Shown: positions 1 through 6,945, counted from the first letter of the stretch. The stretch: 11,018 bases of DNA from Bifidobacterium breve (GCA_943325655.2 CALPQG020000045.1:1-11018); one strand, 5' to 3'. The notes: a model not told the origin generated them from the sequence alone. Numbers and translations are program-made.

Positions 1-443
1 ACGAAGGCCGTTGGACCTTTACGCACAATCCATTCTCTATGCCAAAGGTGAAAGACCTTGACAAGCACATGAATAGTGAAAACGTAGGCGAAATCATTGC
101 ACAACAATACGATTTTGTATTGAATGGGTATGAAATAGGAGGAGGCTCGGTGCGTGCGCACAAAGCTGAAATCTTAGAAGCCACGTACCGCAACATGGGT
201 TACGACAAGGCCGAAATGAAGAAAAGCGTGGGTCACATGTATGAGGCATTTCAATATGGTGCACCTCCACACGGTGGTATCGCTTGGGGAGTTGACCGAC
301 TGATGATGATCTTAGAAAGAAAATCCTCCATCCGTGAAGTGATGGCTTTCCCTAAAACAGGCTCTGGTGAAGACTTGCAATTTGGTAGCCCTTCGCCACT
401 GAGTAAGAAAAAAGTGGAGGAAATGAATATTAGGGTGATATAA
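1..443 (+). CDS. aspS: Aspartyl-tRNA synthetase, C-terminal part (5' end outside window)
   Basis: This is the last ~147 codons of a class II aminoacyl-tRNA synthetase that charges tRNA-Asp with aspartate in the cytoplasm. The reading frame is open from base 3 to a TAA at 441-443, so the gene begins before the window. Class II motif 3 is visible as GGIAWGVDRLMMIL at 273-314; its Arg contacts ATP. Upstream, the YEIGGGSVRAH segment (129-161) matches the conserved strand of the AspRS active site. The tail with AFPKTGSGEDL and a final NIRVI is typical of the end of bacterial AspS. AspRS versus the related AsnRS/LysRS is decided by the GGGS(I/V)R and FPK segments. The gene is followed within 10 bp by a hairpin that probably ends its transcript. 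Nothing looks broken apart from the window edge. Confidence 0.95.
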   Translation, partial: EGRWTFTHNPFSMPKVKDLDKHMNSENVGEIIAQQYDFVLNGYEIGGGSVRAHKAEILEATYRNMGYDKAEMKKSVGHMYEAFQYGAPPHGGIAWGVDRLMMILERKSSIREVMAFPKTGSGEDLQFGSPSPLSKKKVEEMNIRVI

Positions 444-451
444 GGATTTAA

Positions 452-478
452 GCCGGCATCCCTCTAAGAGATGCCGGC
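452..478 (+). terminator. Hairpin terminator after aspS
   Basis: A perfect 9-bp GC-rich stem (GCCGGCATC at 452-460, GATGCCGGC at 470-478) encloses a 9-nt loop, starting 8 nt after the aspS stop codon. The downstream T-rich tract is interrupted (TTTTTTG appears only at about 493-499), so it is not a textbook intrinsic terminator. Position and stem strength still make it the likely end of the aspS transcript. Confidence 0.7.
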
Positions 479-519
479 CTTCGACATTTGATGTTTTTTG
501 TCTTTGTTAAACTTCTTGA

Positions 520-723
520 TCAACATTTTTTATCCTCTTTATATTGCACCTTAATTCTTTGATCCTTAATGATTCCCTTGTGCTTTTCATCTTCACTTAT
601 GGTGTACACTTCTAACACTTCGTATTTCATATTGTCTTTGCTTCGGGTAACAAAATATTTACCTTCATCAGTCATTATTACCTTGCGACATGATGAATGT
701 TTTTTAGTGAATCCAAACATCAT
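520..723 (-). CDS. Possible small hydrophilic protein of unknown function (67 aa)
   Basis: This is a 67-residue minus-strand reading frame that I do not recognise. It is rich in Lys, Glu, Asp and Tyr, has no signal peptide or membrane segment, and contains a central stretch (GKYFVTRSKDNMKYEVLEVY) that looks like alternating beta structure. Its codon choice looks more like a coding frame than the two overlapping plus-strand frames, which are hydrophobic and low in charge. Two adjacent ATG codons begin it (718-723). There is no Shine-Dalgarno sequence; instead a perfect 12-bp hairpin abuts the start codon, which would be unusual for an expressed gene. It lies convergent to aspS. It could be a real small gene, a decayed gene fragment, or chance. 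Confidence 0.4.
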   Translation of the reverse strand: MMFGFTKKHSSCRKVIMTDEGKYFVTRSKDNMKYEVLEVYTISEDEKHKGIIKDQRIKVQYKEDKKC

Positions 724-760
724 AAAAAGAGAGGGCGAAATTTATTTTCCCTCTCTTTTT
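724..760. terminator. Bidirectional intrinsic-terminator-like hairpin
   Basis: A perfect 12-bp inverted repeat, AAAAAGAGAGGG (724-735) and CCCTCTCTTTTT (749-760), encloses a 13-nt loop. The plus-strand arm runs on into more T residues to 762. The A-tract/T-tract flanks let it work as an intrinsic terminator in either direction. On the plus strand it would insulate the glycosyltransferase gene from aspS read-through. On the minus strand it sits directly before the start of the possible small ORF at 520-723. Confidence 0.7.
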
Positions 761-916
761 TTAATTGTACTATTCAAATGGTCTTTTTAATCAAATTATT
801 TTCTCGGACGACCCTAAATATTAATAGTGACCATAATTATATTGTGTGGCACGAATGTGCTATTTATTTGCTGCAGCTTTGGTGGGCATGATGGGATTTA
901 TATTGACAAAACATCT

Positions 917-924
917 TATATTTG
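917..924 (+). promoter_or_regulatory. Candidate -7 box (TAnnTTTG) for the glycosyltransferase gene
   Basis: TATATTTG matches the Bacteroidota sigma-ABfr -7 consensus TAnnTTTG exactly and lies 74 bp before the ATG at 999. A TTGACA at 903-908 is only 8 bp upstream, too close to be the -33 element, and no well-spaced TTTG is seen. The remainder of the 761-998 gap shows no other structure I can support. In this AT-rich sequence a single box can arise by chance. Confidence 0.35.
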
Positions 925-998
925 TTTGTGTAAGGCAAGTGTTTAAAAATGACTAGAAAAATTGCCCTCAAAAAAGAGAATTAATTTAGCGCATACCA

Positions 999-2066
999 AT
1001 GAAAATTGCCTTTTTGTTTCCATATCCTTCCGGTACAGCACCTTCTCAACGCTTTCGTTTTGAACAATATTTCAGCGATTTGACACAAGCTGGAATAAAG
1101 TATGAACTGCATTCGTTTTTGGATGAGCCTACCTGGAAAGTCTTGTACAAACCTGGTCACCAATTGGCCAAAGTGAGCGGTATTGTTTTGGGTTTTTTTA
1201 GAAGAGCTTTGTTGATGTTCCGCTTGTTGGGTGTTGATTATGTTTTTATTCACCGAGAAGTAACTCCAATTGGACCACCCATTTTCGAATGGGTCATCGC
1301 TAAAATTCTACGTAAAAAAATTATTTATGATTTTGATGATGCCATCTGGATTCCCAATACTTCTTCAACCAACCGAATTGTTGCCGGCATTAAATGGCAT
1401 GGGAAAGTAGCCAGTATTTGTAAATGGGCTTATAAAGTAAGTTGTGGCAATGAATTTTTATGCACCTTTGCCCGACACTATAATGCAAAGGTGATTTATA
1501 ATCCGACTACGATTGATACCGTCAATTTGCACAATCAATTGAGTAATCATGCAGTGCAACGACCCGTAATCGGCTGGACAGGAACGCATTCGACCATGAT
1601 GTATCTCCATGAAATTGTGCCAGTAATGGAGGTTTTGTCTCGCAAATTTGACTTTGATTTTGTGGTGATTTCAAATCAAGCGCCTGATTTTGAATTGTCT
1701 AATTTGAAATTTATTCCCTGGAACAAAGCAACTGAAATTGCTGATTTGGCTAGGTTGAATATTGGCATCATGCCTTTGTCAGAAGATGCTTGGGCAAAAG
1801 GGAAATGTGGTTTTAAAGCATTGCAATACATGGCTTTGGGAATTCCGGCTTTGGTTTCGCCTGTAGGCGTGAATGTAGATATCATTCAGGATAATTATAA
1901 TGGCTATGTTTGCGCAACACAGGCAGACTGGGAAATGGCACTGACTTCTTTGTTGCTGGCTCCGGATAAAAGAGTGGCTTTGGGTAAAAATTCAAGGAAA
2001 TACATAGAGGAAGAATTTTCAGTATTGGCTAATAAAAATAATTTTTTAGCCCTTTTTGCTAAATAA
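999..2066 (+). CDS. GT-B fold glycosyltransferase (GT4-like)
   Basis: A 355-residue soluble glycosyltransferase that should move a sugar from a nucleotide-sugar donor to a surface glycan or lipid acceptor at the cytoplasmic face of the inner membrane; donor and acceptor cannot be read from sequence. The N-terminal Rossmann-like half starts with MKIAFLFPYP and an SQRFRFEQY segment. DFDDAIW (111-117) is typical of this subfamily. The C-terminal donor-binding half opens with IGWTGTHST (191-199). It then carries GKCGFKALQYMA (268-279) followed by GIPALVSPVGVN, the K-C-G-x-K-x-x-Q-Y-M form that replaces the E-x7-E motif of other GT4 enzymes. Length is normal for the family and the frame is intact. 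The ATG at 999 gives the expected first beta strand. No polysaccharide cluster surrounds it, so it is an isolated gene. The stop codon is 38 bp before the Lrp-type regulator. Confidence 0.88.
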   Translation: MKIAFLFPYPSGTAPSQRFRFEQYFSDLTQAGIKYELHSFLDEPTWKVLYKPGHQLAKVSGIVLGFFRRALLMFRLLGVDYVFIHREVTPIGPPIFEWVIAKILRKKIIYDFDDAIWIPNTSSTNRIVAGIKWHGKVASICKWAYKVSCGNEFLCTFARHYNAKVIYNPTTIDTVNLHNQLSNHAVQRPVIGWTGTHSTMMYLHEIVPVMEVLSRKFDFDFVVISNQAPDFELSNLKFIPWNKATEIADLARLNIGIMPLSEDAWAKGKCGFKALQYMALGIPALVSPVGVNVDIIQDNYNGYVCATQADWEMALTSLLLAPDKRVALGKNSRKYIEEEFSVLANKNNFLALFAK

Positions 2067-2088
2067 TCTATTGTTGTTTGTACTTTTG
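2055..2088 (+). promoter_or_regulatory. Candidate Bacteroidota promoter for the Lrp/AsnC gene
   Basis: TACTTTTG at 2081-2088 matches the -7 consensus TAnnTTTG exactly, and TTTG at 2055-2058 lies 22 nt upstream as a possible -33 element, close to the usual spacing. The -33 part overlaps the last codons of the glycosyltransferase gene. Transcription would start about 2093-2096, leaving a very short leader before the ATG at 2105. This suggests the regulator is transcribed independently. Confidence 0.5.
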
Positions 2089-2104
2089 CTGAAATATTAT
2101 TCCG

Positions 2105-2578
2105 ATGAAAACCGTAATTAAACTTGATGCCATTGATAGAAAAATTTTAGATTTCCTCCAATTAAATTCTAATATCACCAATGCGCAATTGGCCAAAGAA
2201 GTTGGTTTGTCTCCAGCACCGACCTTGGAACGCGTTAAAAAATTAGAGCAATCAGGATTAATAAAGTCGTACCATGCAGAATTGGATACTGACAAGCTTG
2301 GGTTGGGTGTAGGGATATTTATTCTGGTTTCCTTGTCTAGCCATAAAATGAATCAAATTTTGACTTTTGTGGAAAAAATAGACATGATCAAAGAAGTGAT
2401 AGAATGTCACCACATTACCGGTTCAGGCGATTTTTTATTGAAAGTATTGACCACAGACATTGCTTCTTATCAAAACTTGATTTTAGATAAATTGAGCCAA
2501 ATTGAGGAAATTGGTAACATGAAATCGATGGTGATTTTATCGAGTTTTAAGGATTCTAAAGTAATGCCGATTCCTTGA
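2105..2578 (+). CDS. Lrp/AsnC family transcriptional regulator
   Basis: A 157-residue DNA-binding regulator of the feast/famine (Lrp/AsnC) family, which usually senses amino acids and works as dimers or octamers. The N-terminal winged helix-turn-helix spans about residues 8-55: LDAIDRKILDFLQLNSNIT leads into the recognition unit AQLAKEVGLSPAPTLERVKKLE and the wing SGLIKSYHAELD. The C-terminal RAM effector and oligomerisation domain spans about 66-150, with the characteristic GSGDFLLKV at 106-114 that lines the ligand site. Length is standard and no residue looks lost. The start at 2105 places the first HTH helix normally. Its targets are unknown: no amino-acid gene adjoins it, and it is convergent with the nucleotidyltransferase gene downstream. 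Self-regulation is common in the family but no operator can be assigned here. Confidence 0.93.
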   Translation: MKTVIKLDAIDRKILDFLQLNSNITNAQLAKEVGLSPAPTLERVKKLEQSGLIKSYHAELDTDKLGLGVGIFILVSLSSHKMNQILTFVEKIDMIKEVIECHHITGSGDFLLKVLTTDIASYQNLILDKLSQIEEIGNMKSMVILSSFKDSKVMPIP

Positions 2579-2942
2579 TGATAGAGGGTTTTGATCTCAT
2601 GTTGATTTATAAAGTATAATATATTAAAAGTAACTAAAGTCCTAGTTTTTCGCGGGAGAGTGCCGATAGTCCAATGTAAGAAAATGTCAGCGGTTATCCG
2701 TCTAATCAGCTTGATCCGCATTCCATCCCGCACTTGCGGGATTATCTTTGACAAAGAACCCCGTTGAAAAACGGGGCCAAATTGCACACAGATTTGGCGA
2801 ATTAAGCGGGTCATCACGGATTTAATAGGTACAAAATTACTTAACTTAACGACATTGCCCGAAACCTGACCCGCAGGGAACGTCCTAAATATTCAATTAA
2901 AACTTATTTTTTGTTCAATCTTTATCCAAGTAAATAAAAAAA
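2579..2942. other. 364-bp convergent intergenic region with GC-rich structured islands
   Basis: No credible gene lies here; the minus-strand open frame across 2470-2817 overlaps the Lrp gene and looks unlike a protein. AT-rich flanks surround GC-rich pieces, including CGCGGGAGAGTGCCGAT at 2651-2667, a run of hairpins at 2725-2797 and CCTGACCCGCAGGGAACG at 2865-2882. The last part, read on the minus strand, resembles the GC-rich repeat at 7004-7045. The end of the region (2883-2942) is AT-rich; just after the nucleotidyltransferase stop its minus strand reads a T7 run without a clear stem. Confidence 0.6.
2696..2821. other. Nested multi-hairpin element (possible structured RNA or repeat)
   Basis: Complementary arms nest in order. 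ATCCGT (2696-2701) pairs with ACGGAT (2816-2821). TGATCCGC (2712-2719) pairs with GCGGGTCA (2806-2813) with one G-T wobble. Inside are four small hairpins or palindromes: ATCCCGCA/TGCGGGAT (2725-2732/2735-2742), TCTTTG/CAAAGA (2745-2750/2752-2757), CCCCGTT-GAAA-AACGGGG (2759-2776, a GNRA tetraloop) and CCAAAT/ATTTGG (2777-2782/2792-2797). The layout is a closed multi-branch loop. It matches no RNA family that I recognise. Whether it is transcribed, and from which strand, is not shown. Confidence 0.45.
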
Positions 2943-4340
2943 CTACCCTGTTATCTTTTTCAAAAAGGCAATTCCTTCCTCAAAATCATTACTGATTTCT
3001 CCATCAAGAATTGCTTCACGTAAACGGATTTTAAGTTCTCCTACTTCCTTACCTGGAGCCAAACTAAAAATCTCCATGATGGCTTCTCCGGTTACTGCAG
3101 GTTGAAAATTACGTACTTTGTCTTTTCCTTCAATCTCCTTTAATTTTTCTTCTACGCGGTCAAAATTGGCCAGGTACTTTTTTACTTTCGTTTCATTTTT
3201 GCTGGTCACATCGGCCCTGCAAAGTATCATCAGGCTTTCAATGTCTTCACCTGCATCAAACAACAGTCGGCGTACTGCAGAGTCGGTCACTTCTTCTTTT
3301 ACCAAAGCAATAGGTCGTAAATGAATGCGTACCAGCTTTTGTACAGCTTTCATTTTTTCATTCAAAGGTAATTTCAGTTTCCTGAAAATCTCTGGAACCA
3401 TTCTCGCGCCCAAATCTTCATGGCCATGAAAGGTGAAACCTACTTTGGGATGGAACCTTTTGGTGGGCGGTTTGGCAATGTCATGCAAAATAGCTGCCCA
3501 GCGTAACCATAAATCGTTCGACTTTAAGGCTACATTATCAAGTACTTGCAGGGTGTGGTAAAAGTTGTCTTTGTGCGATTTTCCGTCACGGGTTTCAACA
3601 CCCAAAAGCGCCACCATTTCTGGGAAAATCAGGTGCAGTAATTCACTTCCAAGCAGTAATTTAAAACCGTAAGATGGCTTGGGGGCAAGGATGATTTTAT
3701 TGAGCTCGTCAGCGATCCTTTCACCAGAAACGATACTGATTCTTTCGTTGTTTTTTTTGATAGATTCGAAGGTGCTTGGCTCAATATCAAAATCGAGTTG
3801 GGCACTGAAACGCAATGCACGCATCATTCGCAAAGGGTCGTCAGAAAAAGTAATGTCAGGATCAAGTGGTGTACGGATGATTTTCTTTTTGATGTCTTCT
3901 AATCCTCCGAATGGGTCCAGGATTTCGCCAAAGTTCTTTTTGCTTAAATTGATGGCAAGGGCATTGATGGTAAAATCTCTGCGGTTTTGGTCGTCTTCCA
4001 GGGTGCCATTTTCAACGGTTGGTTTGCGTGAATTGACGTTGTAAGATTCTTTTCTTGCGCCAATAAATTCCACTTCCCAGTCACCAATTTTTAACATGGC
4101 TGTGCCAAAATTCTTGAACACCGTCACCTGAGGTTTGTCAGGATGTGCATTTGAAACGGCCAATGCCAGTTCAATTCCACTTCCCAAACAGACGATGTCA
4201 ATGTCTTTTGAAGGTCGGTTCAACACCAAGTCTCTCACAAATCCGCCAATAACAAAACAGTCAACTTCGAGTTGATGGGCAACATCAGATACCAATCGAA
4301 AGATGTCGTTTTCTAAAAGTATGGATTTGTAGTTGGACAC
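2943..4340 (-). CDS. CCA tRNA nucleotidyltransferase / poly(A) polymerase family protein with HD domain
   Basis: A 465-residue class II nucleotidyltransferase, most likely the enzyme that builds or repairs the 3' CCA end of tRNAs from CTP and ATP. The head domain has GGFVRD at 32-37 and the metal-binding pair D46-I-D48 (RPSKDIDIVCLG). Next come RRDFTINALAIN (120-131) for template-independent nucleotide selection and DPLRMMRALRFSAQL (168-182). A C-terminal HD phosphohydrolase domain follows, with H262 (NFYHTLQVLDN), H287-D288 (WAAILHDIAKP), HGHED at 305-309 and D377 (RADVTS). The HD domain suggests added phosphatase or phosphodiesterase activity, as in the E. coli-type enzyme, although that is a different lineage. 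It lies 64 bp downstream of ribBA on the same strand, with a tandem repeat between them. CCA-adding versus poly(A)-adding activity cannot be settled by eye, so cca is likely but not asserted. Confidence 0.9.
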   Translation of the reverse strand: MSNYKSILLENDIFRLVSDVAHQLEVDCFVIGGFVRDLVLNRPSKDIDIVCLGSGIELALAVSNAHPDKPQVTVFKNFGTAMLKIGDWEVEFIGARKESYNVNSRKPTVENGTLEDDQNRRDFTINALAINLSKKNFGEILDPFGGLEDIKKKIIRTPLDPDITFSDDPLRMMRALRFSAQLDFDIEPSTFESIKKNNERISIVSGERIADELNKIILAPKPSYGFKLLLGSELLHLIFPEMVALLGVETRDGKSHKDNFYHTLQVLDNVALKSNDLWLRWAAILHDIAKPPTKRFHPKVGFTFHGHEDLGARMVPEIFRKLKLPLNEKMKAVQKLVRIHLRPIALVKEEVTDSAVRRLLFDAGEDIESLMILCRADVTSKNETKVKKYLANFDRVEEKLKEIEGKDKVRNFQPAVTGEAIMEIFSLAPGKEVGELKIRLREAILDGEISNDFEEGIAFLKKITG

Positions 4341-4349
4341 CGATGTATT

Positions 4350-4391
4350 AATTTTGAATTAGTAATTTTGAATTTTAAATTTTGAATTGAC
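4350..4391. repeat. Tandem 14-bp repeat, three copies
   Basis: AATTTTGAATT recurs at 4350, 4364 and 4378, exactly 14 bp apart, with three variable bases between copies (AGT, TTA, GAC). It fills most of the 64-bp gap between ribBA and the nucleotidyltransferase gene. It begins 10 bp upstream of the latter's start codon on the minus strand, so it would form that gene's leader if it is co-transcribed. Confidence 0.85.
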
Positions 4392-4404
4392 TAGAAAAAA
4401 CAAT

Positions 4405-5619
4405 TTAAGCTTTTCCTCCTAATATGGTATGTCCCATTTTGTCTCTTTTGGTTTTGAGGTAAGCTTCGTTGTGTACATTGGGTTCAATCTCGATAGCAAT
4501 ACTGTCTACGATTTCCAAACCGTATCCAATCAATCCTGCTCTTTTTTTAGGGTTATTCGAAATTAAATTGATTTTGCTGATGCCTAAATCTCTTAAAATT
4601 TGAGCGCCAACGCCATAGTCTCTTTCATCCATGTTAAAGCCCAATTTTACATTTGCCTGAACGGTATCGAGTCCTTGTTCCTGCAATTTGTAGGCTTTCA
4701 ATTTGTTTAACAATCCTATGCCACGACCTTCTTGGTTCATATACAATACCACACCTTTGCCTGCTTTCTCTACCATTTCCATGGCTGCATGTAACTGAGG
4801 GCCACAATCGCAACGGCATGACCCAAAGATATCGCCGGTGACACAGGATGAATGTACACGTACATGTACGGCTTCATCCGGTTCCCATTTGCCTTTTACC
4901 AATGCCAAATGACTTTCGTCTGTATTGATTTGACGGTAGGCAATCAATTCGAAATCTCCCCATTCGGTTGGCATTTGTACACCAATTTCTCTTTTGATTA
5001 AGGAGTCTCTTTCTAAACGGTAAGAGATTAAGTCTTTGATAGATACCAGCTTGAGGTTAAATTTGTCTGCTAAAATTCTTAGTTCGGGCAAACGTGCCAT
5101 GGTACCATCTTCCGTTAAAATTTCTACCAAAACGCCTGCGGGTTGAAAACCTGCCAAACGGGCAAAATCAATGGTCGCTTCGGTGTGGCCTGTACGGCGA
5201 AGTACGCCACCATTTTTGGCCCTTAGCGGAAAAATATGTCCTGGTCTACCCAAGTCGCTTGGAGTAGTATGTGGGTTAACAAGTGCTTTTACTGTTTTAG
5301 ACCTGTCTTGTGCCGAAATTCCTGTGGTGCAGCCATCGCCCAATAAATCAACGGAAACGGTAAAGGCTGTTTCGTGACTGGAAGTATTGTTACCGACCAT
5401 GGGCACCAATTGTAATTCGGCACAACGTTCTTCTGTGAGTGCTACGCAGATCAATCCGCGTGCTTCTTTGGTCATGAAGTTGATGATTTCTGGCGTGATG
5501 CATTCTGCAGCGCAGATCATATCTCCTTCATTTTCACGGTCTTCGTCGTCTACAACGACTATAATTTCGCCTCTTTTGATGGCGTCTATTGCTTCTTGAA
5601 TTTTATCTAACATATCCAT
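4405..5619 (-). CDS. ribBA: Bifunctional 3,4-dihydroxy-2-butanone-4-phosphate synthase / GTP cyclohydrolase II
   Basis: A 404-residue fusion that supplies both precursors of riboflavin in the cytoplasm. The N-terminal RibB half (about 1-203) turns ribulose 5-phosphate into dihydroxybutanone phosphate plus formate; its acidic metal site DDEDRENEGD is at 24-33, with RPGHIFPLRA at 125-134 and RRTGHTEA at 141-148. The C-terminal RibA half (about 208-404) opens GTP to the pyrimidine precursor and formate. Its zinc cysteines are C259, C270 and C272 (HSSCVTGD and CRCDCG), with NQEGRGIGL at 295-303 and DERDYGVGAQIL at 330-341. Both active sites look intact, so both activities are expected. The start could be M1 or M3; M3 (MLDKIQEAI) is the commoner beginning in this family. 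No FMN riboswitch is seen in the 139-bp upstream gap. Other rib genes are not nearby. Confidence 0.97.
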   Translation of the reverse strand: MDMLDKIQEAIDAIKRGEIIVVVDDEDRENEGDMICAAECITPEIINFMTKEARGLICVALTEERCAELQLVPMVGNNTSSHETAFTVSVDLLGDGCTTGISAQDRSKTVKALVNPHTTPSDLGRPGHIFPLRAKNGGVLRRTGHTEATIDFARLAGFQPAGVLVEILTEDGTMARLPELRILADKFNLKLVSIKDLISYRLERDSLIKREIGVQMPTEWGDFELIAYRQINTDESHLALVKGKWEPDEAVHVRVHSSCVTGDIFGSCRCDCGPQLHAAMEMVEKAGKGVVLYMNQEGRGIGLLNKLKAYKLQEQGLDTVQANVKLGFNMDERDYGVGAQILRDLGISKINLISNNPKKRAGLIGYGLEIVDSIAIEIEPNVHNEAYLKTKRDKMGHTILGGKA

Positions 5620-5674
5620 TTGATCAATCTAAACCCGCGTGCATTGATTTGTAAAATAAAAAAATAACATCTTA

Positions 5675-5682
5675 CAAATTTA
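5675..5682 (-). promoter_or_regulatory. Candidate -7 box (TAnnTTTG) for ribBA
   Basis: On the minus strand this reads TAAATTTG, an exact match to the Bacteroidota -7 consensus, 55 bp before the ribBA ATG. No clean TTTG is seen about 20 bp further upstream. It would give ribBA a short leader of roughly 45-50 nt, separate from the lipoprotein gene, and too short for an FMN riboswitch. Confidence 0.45.
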
Positions 5683-5758
5683 GAATTAATTCAGCTTAAA
5701 GTACCTTTAAAAGGCGCTTTATTTCTTCCATAATTAAATTTAAAAATGACAACAACGA

Positions 5759-6880
5759 TTAAAGTCTCCCTTTTTTACGTTTTTGGTATTCACGCTCTTC
5801 AAACATAAACCTCAATGGGCCTTTTTTATTGAGGTATTTTTTTATTTCATCAAAAGAAAAAGTGAGCTCAGGATTAGGCGATAAATCTTGTTTGTCACGG
5901 GGAAAATCAAAGTCATAACAAAACACAATGGTACTTTCTTCTATGTAAAAGTTATTTAAGTGTTCTAGTCCAAACTTATGATTTTTAAACAAATGACTGT
6001 TTTTATTGTATTCTTGTGTACCAATTTCATTGACTTTTCTGTCAATATGGTCTTGTAAAAGGGAATTGCAAAGGGTCAATAAATCTTTGGTGGTAAAAGG
6101 GTTTAGTAAATCTTTCCCCATAATTGGGTCGCCGGTTTTGAGGTCAAAGCTGTAAAATTTCACCACTGTACTGTGGTTGCTGGTCAGAAACTGATTCACC
6201 ACCCTTAAACACAAAATGTTTTCACGGTTGTATTTTTGTGCGAAATCTGAACTGATAATACCATGCAACATGCCATGGTGTTCTTCAGATTTGACTACTT
6301 CATTGTAAATTTCCTGCTGTGTCTGCCCTGTAATTGATTTTATGTCAAGCTGTTTGTTGATCCTTTCGGCCACTCGACTGTCTTCTAATACTATTCTGGG
6401 AATTGTAATGTTGGGAGAATAGGTGGATTCTTTGAAGAGGTTTAGTTGTGCGATATAAGCGCTTTTTCCATCCTTTGGAAGTTCAACCATCTTGGCTTTG
6501 AATACAGATTGGTGCATGGTTTCATGGTCATGAAAAACGCCTTTTAGCCTTTCCTTGTCATGTATGCGGGTGGTAAAACTGACCTTTAATTTACCGTTGG
6601 GATTTTTTTCTTCCATGATGAAATTGTCATCATTGATGGTGCCCATGATGTTGTGCTTTATACCGCTGGTATCATGAAAATAATATCCTGACAACTTATT
6701 GCTGTCAATGTATATGGCGATCACAAGTCCGTCATCTTCTGCTATGTTCCCTTTGAAAACATAAAAGTTGTCCTGCAATTTGTCTTCAAAATTGTCTCCT
6801 GCTTTTTTTTGTTTGTAACAGGAAATTAAGCTCAAAAAAAATAAAGAGAGTAATGATATTAAAACTTTTCGGGTGCTCAT
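5759..6880 (-). CDS. Predicted lipoprotein, DUF3298-like C-terminal part
   Basis: A 373-residue secreted lipoprotein of unknown function. It begins with a lipoprotein signal peptide: STRK, a hydrophobic core (about residues 6-18) and a lipobox LISC ending at C21, so the mature protein should be anchored by lipid, facing the periplasm or the cell surface. Residues about 38-130 form a beta-rich segment (FYVFKGNIAEDDGLVIAIYI, KLSGYYFH) of a kind common in Bacteroidota lipoproteins. The second half (about 160-355), with VKFYSFDLKTGDPIMGKDLL and a closing TFSFDEIKKYL, resembles DUF3298/RsiV-type domains by pattern, but I cannot confirm this without a profile search. The C-terminus is strongly basic (REYQKRKKGRL). 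It is divergent from the transporter gene across a 435-bp region and lies 139 bp upstream of ribBA on the same strand, probably with separate transcription. Confidence 0.82.
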   Translation of the reverse strand: MSTRKVLISLLSLFFLSLISCYKQKKAGDNFEDKLQDNFYVFKGNIAEDDGLVIAIYIDSNKLSGYYFHDTSGIKHNIMGTINDDNFIMEEKNPNGKLKVSFTTRIHDKERLKGVFHDHETMHQSVFKAKMVELPKDGKSAYIAQLNLFKESTYSPNITIPRIVLEDSRVAERINKQLDIKSITGQTQQEIYNEVVKSEEHHGMLHGIISSDFAQKYNRENILCLRVVNQFLTSNHSTVVKFYSFDLKTGDPIMGKDLLNPFTTKDLLTLCNSLLQDHIDRKVNEIGTQEYNKNSHLFKNHKFGLEHLNNFYIEESTIVFCYDFDFPRDKQDLSPNPELTFSFDEIKKYLNKKGPLRFMFEEREYQKRKKGRL

Positions 6881-6921
6881 TTATGGTTTTATTTTTAAGA
6901 ATGTAATCTTTGCAACCTTCT

Positions 6922-6945
6922 TGGTTAAAGTGAATCGTTTAACCA
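6922..6945. promoter_or_regulatory. Operator-like palindrome upstream of the lipoprotein gene
   Basis: A perfect 8-bp inverted repeat, TGGTTAAA (6922-6929) and TTTAACCA (6938-6945), has an 8-bp spacer. It is centred about 53 bp before the lipoprotein start codon, in the promoter region of the minus-strand gene. The size and spacing suit a dimeric regulator. No protein can be assigned. Confidence 0.4.

Noticed and set aside
569..891. Two plus-strand open frames (569-790 and 697-891)
   Set aside because: They overlap each other and cross the terminator hairpin; composition is unlike a protein and neither has a ribosome site.
903..908. TTGACA as a -35 element for the glycosyltransferase gene
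   Set aside because: It is only 8 bp from the TATATTTG box, far too close, and sigma-70-type -35 elements are not expected in Bacteroidota.
2470..2817. 115-residue minus-strand open frame
   Set aside because: It overlaps the end of the Lrp gene, reads through the hairpin cluster and has no recognisable protein character.
5700..5722. CCTTTAAAAGG palindrome as a terminator for the lipoprotein gene
   Set aside because: The stem leaves almost no loop, has mismatches on extension and no T tract follows on the minus strand.
5620..5758. FMN riboswitch before ribBA
   Set aside because: None of the conserved RFN-element blocks is present, and the leader after the likely promoter is only about 50 nt.
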